From Bacillota bacterium (lineage in GTDB: Bacteria; Bacillota; Clostridia; Acetivibrionales; DTU013), in assembly GCA_023411715.1 (NCBI GenBank), contig JAEYOM010000108.1, forward strand, positions 1 through 5,316: DNA of 5,316 bases. The letters are read 5' to 3'. A program made the translations under genes and the position numbers. This document shows positions 4,931-5,316 of this stretch, in pieces (position 1 is the first letter of the stretch; the number at the start of each line of letters is the position of its first letter). Under the pieces are notes generated by a model that was not told where the DNA came from, made no database searches, and was given only the letters and a program-made list of their open reading frames with translations.

Positions 4931-5110
4931 ATGCAGAATCAAAATCCATTTATGGTATTTAAGAGTGAAGCTCCGCAGGTTGCCAATGCTTTTGACGGTC
5001 TGATTGAAACCATTTCCTCGCAGGACGGGCTGGACGCAAAAACACACCAGCTCATCTATATTGGTATCAAAGCTTCTCAGGGTGATGCGGGAGCAGTGGC
5101 TGCCCATCAT
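4931..5110 (+). pseudogene. Carboxymuconolactone decarboxylase (CMD/AhpD-like) family protein, 3'-truncated
   Basis: Sixty residues match the N-terminal half of small CMD-family proteins (usually about 110 aa): NPFMVFKSEAPQVANAFDGL is the first helical part, and GLDAKTHQLIYIGIKASQG, DAGAVAAHH are the conserved 'LD.KtkqLIyIGI.aa.gd..av..H' segment. After H60 (5110) family similarity stops. The frame runs on to a TAA/TGA-free tail IQFLLHTSFCF ending at 5146, which is antisense of the EamA gene's last codons. The C-terminal helices with the family's second half are therefore gone. The ATG follows the ArsR-like stop by three bases, so TetR, ArsR and CMD look like a former regulated operon. No CxxC redox motif is present in the retained part. 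Confidence 0.8.
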
Positions 5111-5119
5111 ATTCAATTC

Positions 5120-5316
5120 CTATTGCATACTTCTTTCTGTTTTTGATATTGATTTTATAAGATGACCATTATCTTTAAACAGCAACGCAATAACAAGCCC
5201 TGCCAGTACTAGGACCCCGCCGATTATATGATAAACCGTGAACGCTTCATTCAGGACAATTACTGCAAATACAGCCGTAAGTAACGGTTGAAGCAATGTA
5301 AGTATTGAAACTGTGG
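5120..5316 (-). CDS. EamA/DMT-family transporter, C-terminal end (partial)
   Basis: The minus strand from 5314 to the TAG at 5120-5122 encodes 64 residues of the end of the second EamA repeat: SILTLLQPLLTAVFAVIVLN, the conserved LNEAFT turn (usual LgE.lt), then HIIGGVLVLAGLVIALLF as the last membrane helix and a short charged tail (KTERSMQ). The start of the gene is outside the window. Drug/metabolite transporters of this kind move small metabolites across the cytoplasmic membrane; the substrate cannot be inferred. It faces the truncated CMD gene tail to tail, with only about 9 bases between the CMD break and this stop codon, and no terminator hairpin is visible there. The left window edge carries a fragment of the first EamA repeat in the same orientation. 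Confidence 0.8.
   Translation of the reverse strand, partial: TVSILTLLQPLLTAVFAVIVLNEAFTVYHIIGGVLVLAGLVIALLFKDNGHLIKSISKTERSMQ

Noticed and set aside
4763..5116. 117-codon minus-strand open frame
   Set aside because: It is the antisense of the ArsR-like and CMD genes and shows no protein-family character of its own.
1..5316. Mobile element, CRISPR array, toxin-antitoxin or defence system
   Set aside because: No transposase or integrase motifs, terminal repeats, direct-repeat arrays or known defence domains could be found; the rearrangements have no visible mobile-element boundary.

Overview
The window looks like a chromosomal accessory or decaying stretch from a Bacillota genome (Clostridia or Paenibacillus-like). 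Evidence is the strong AGGAGG ribosome binding sites, a YtrA-type GntR/ABC operon, and a set of small Firmicute-style families (DUF1801, DUF2200, a CMD-family protein, TetR and ArsR regulators). No rRNA, tRNA, CRISPR array, transposase or integrase gene is visible.

Layout. 1-204 (minus): middle part of an EamA/DMT transporter, cut off at its 5' side and running out of the window. 205-545: about 340 bases with no convincing intact gene, holding an unassigned open frame (325-522) that may be a relic. 546-2412 (minus): an intact three-gene operon, ABC ATPase -> ABC-2 permease -> GntR regulator. It has a clear promoter (TTGACT-17 bp-TATATT) whose -10 box overlaps a perfect 13-bp-arm inverted repeat, the probable operator of the GntR protein. 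2413-2771: divergent intergenic region with that promoter, a possible gene-tail relic, a strong intrinsic terminator facing right, and a second inverted repeat just before the next gene. 2772-3422 (plus): an intact isochorismatase-family cysteine hydrolase, visibly more AT-rich than the ABC operon.

3423-5119 (plus) is a gene graveyard. In order: a DUF1801 pseudogene (no start, one nonsense codon, one frameshift); an intact 67-codon conserved small gene; a DUF2200 pseudogene (nonsense codon and frameshift) whose 3' half lies inverted on the other strand; a TetR regulator without most of its DNA-binding domain; an ArsR-like winged-helix reading frame broken by a 1-bp deletion; and a CMD-family gene cut at codon 60. 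5120-5316 (minus): the C-terminal end of another (or the same kind of) EamA transporter, converging on the broken CMD gene.

How it works together. The only complete functional unit is the self-regulated ABC transporter operon, in which the last gene probably represses the promoter of the first. The isochorismatase is a stand-alone gene. The right third appears to be former operon material (spacing such as ATGA and ATGGATGA start/stop overlaps is preserved) that has been rearranged and inactivated. I did not find a convincing new biological system. The most unusual structure is the small inversion inside DUF2200.
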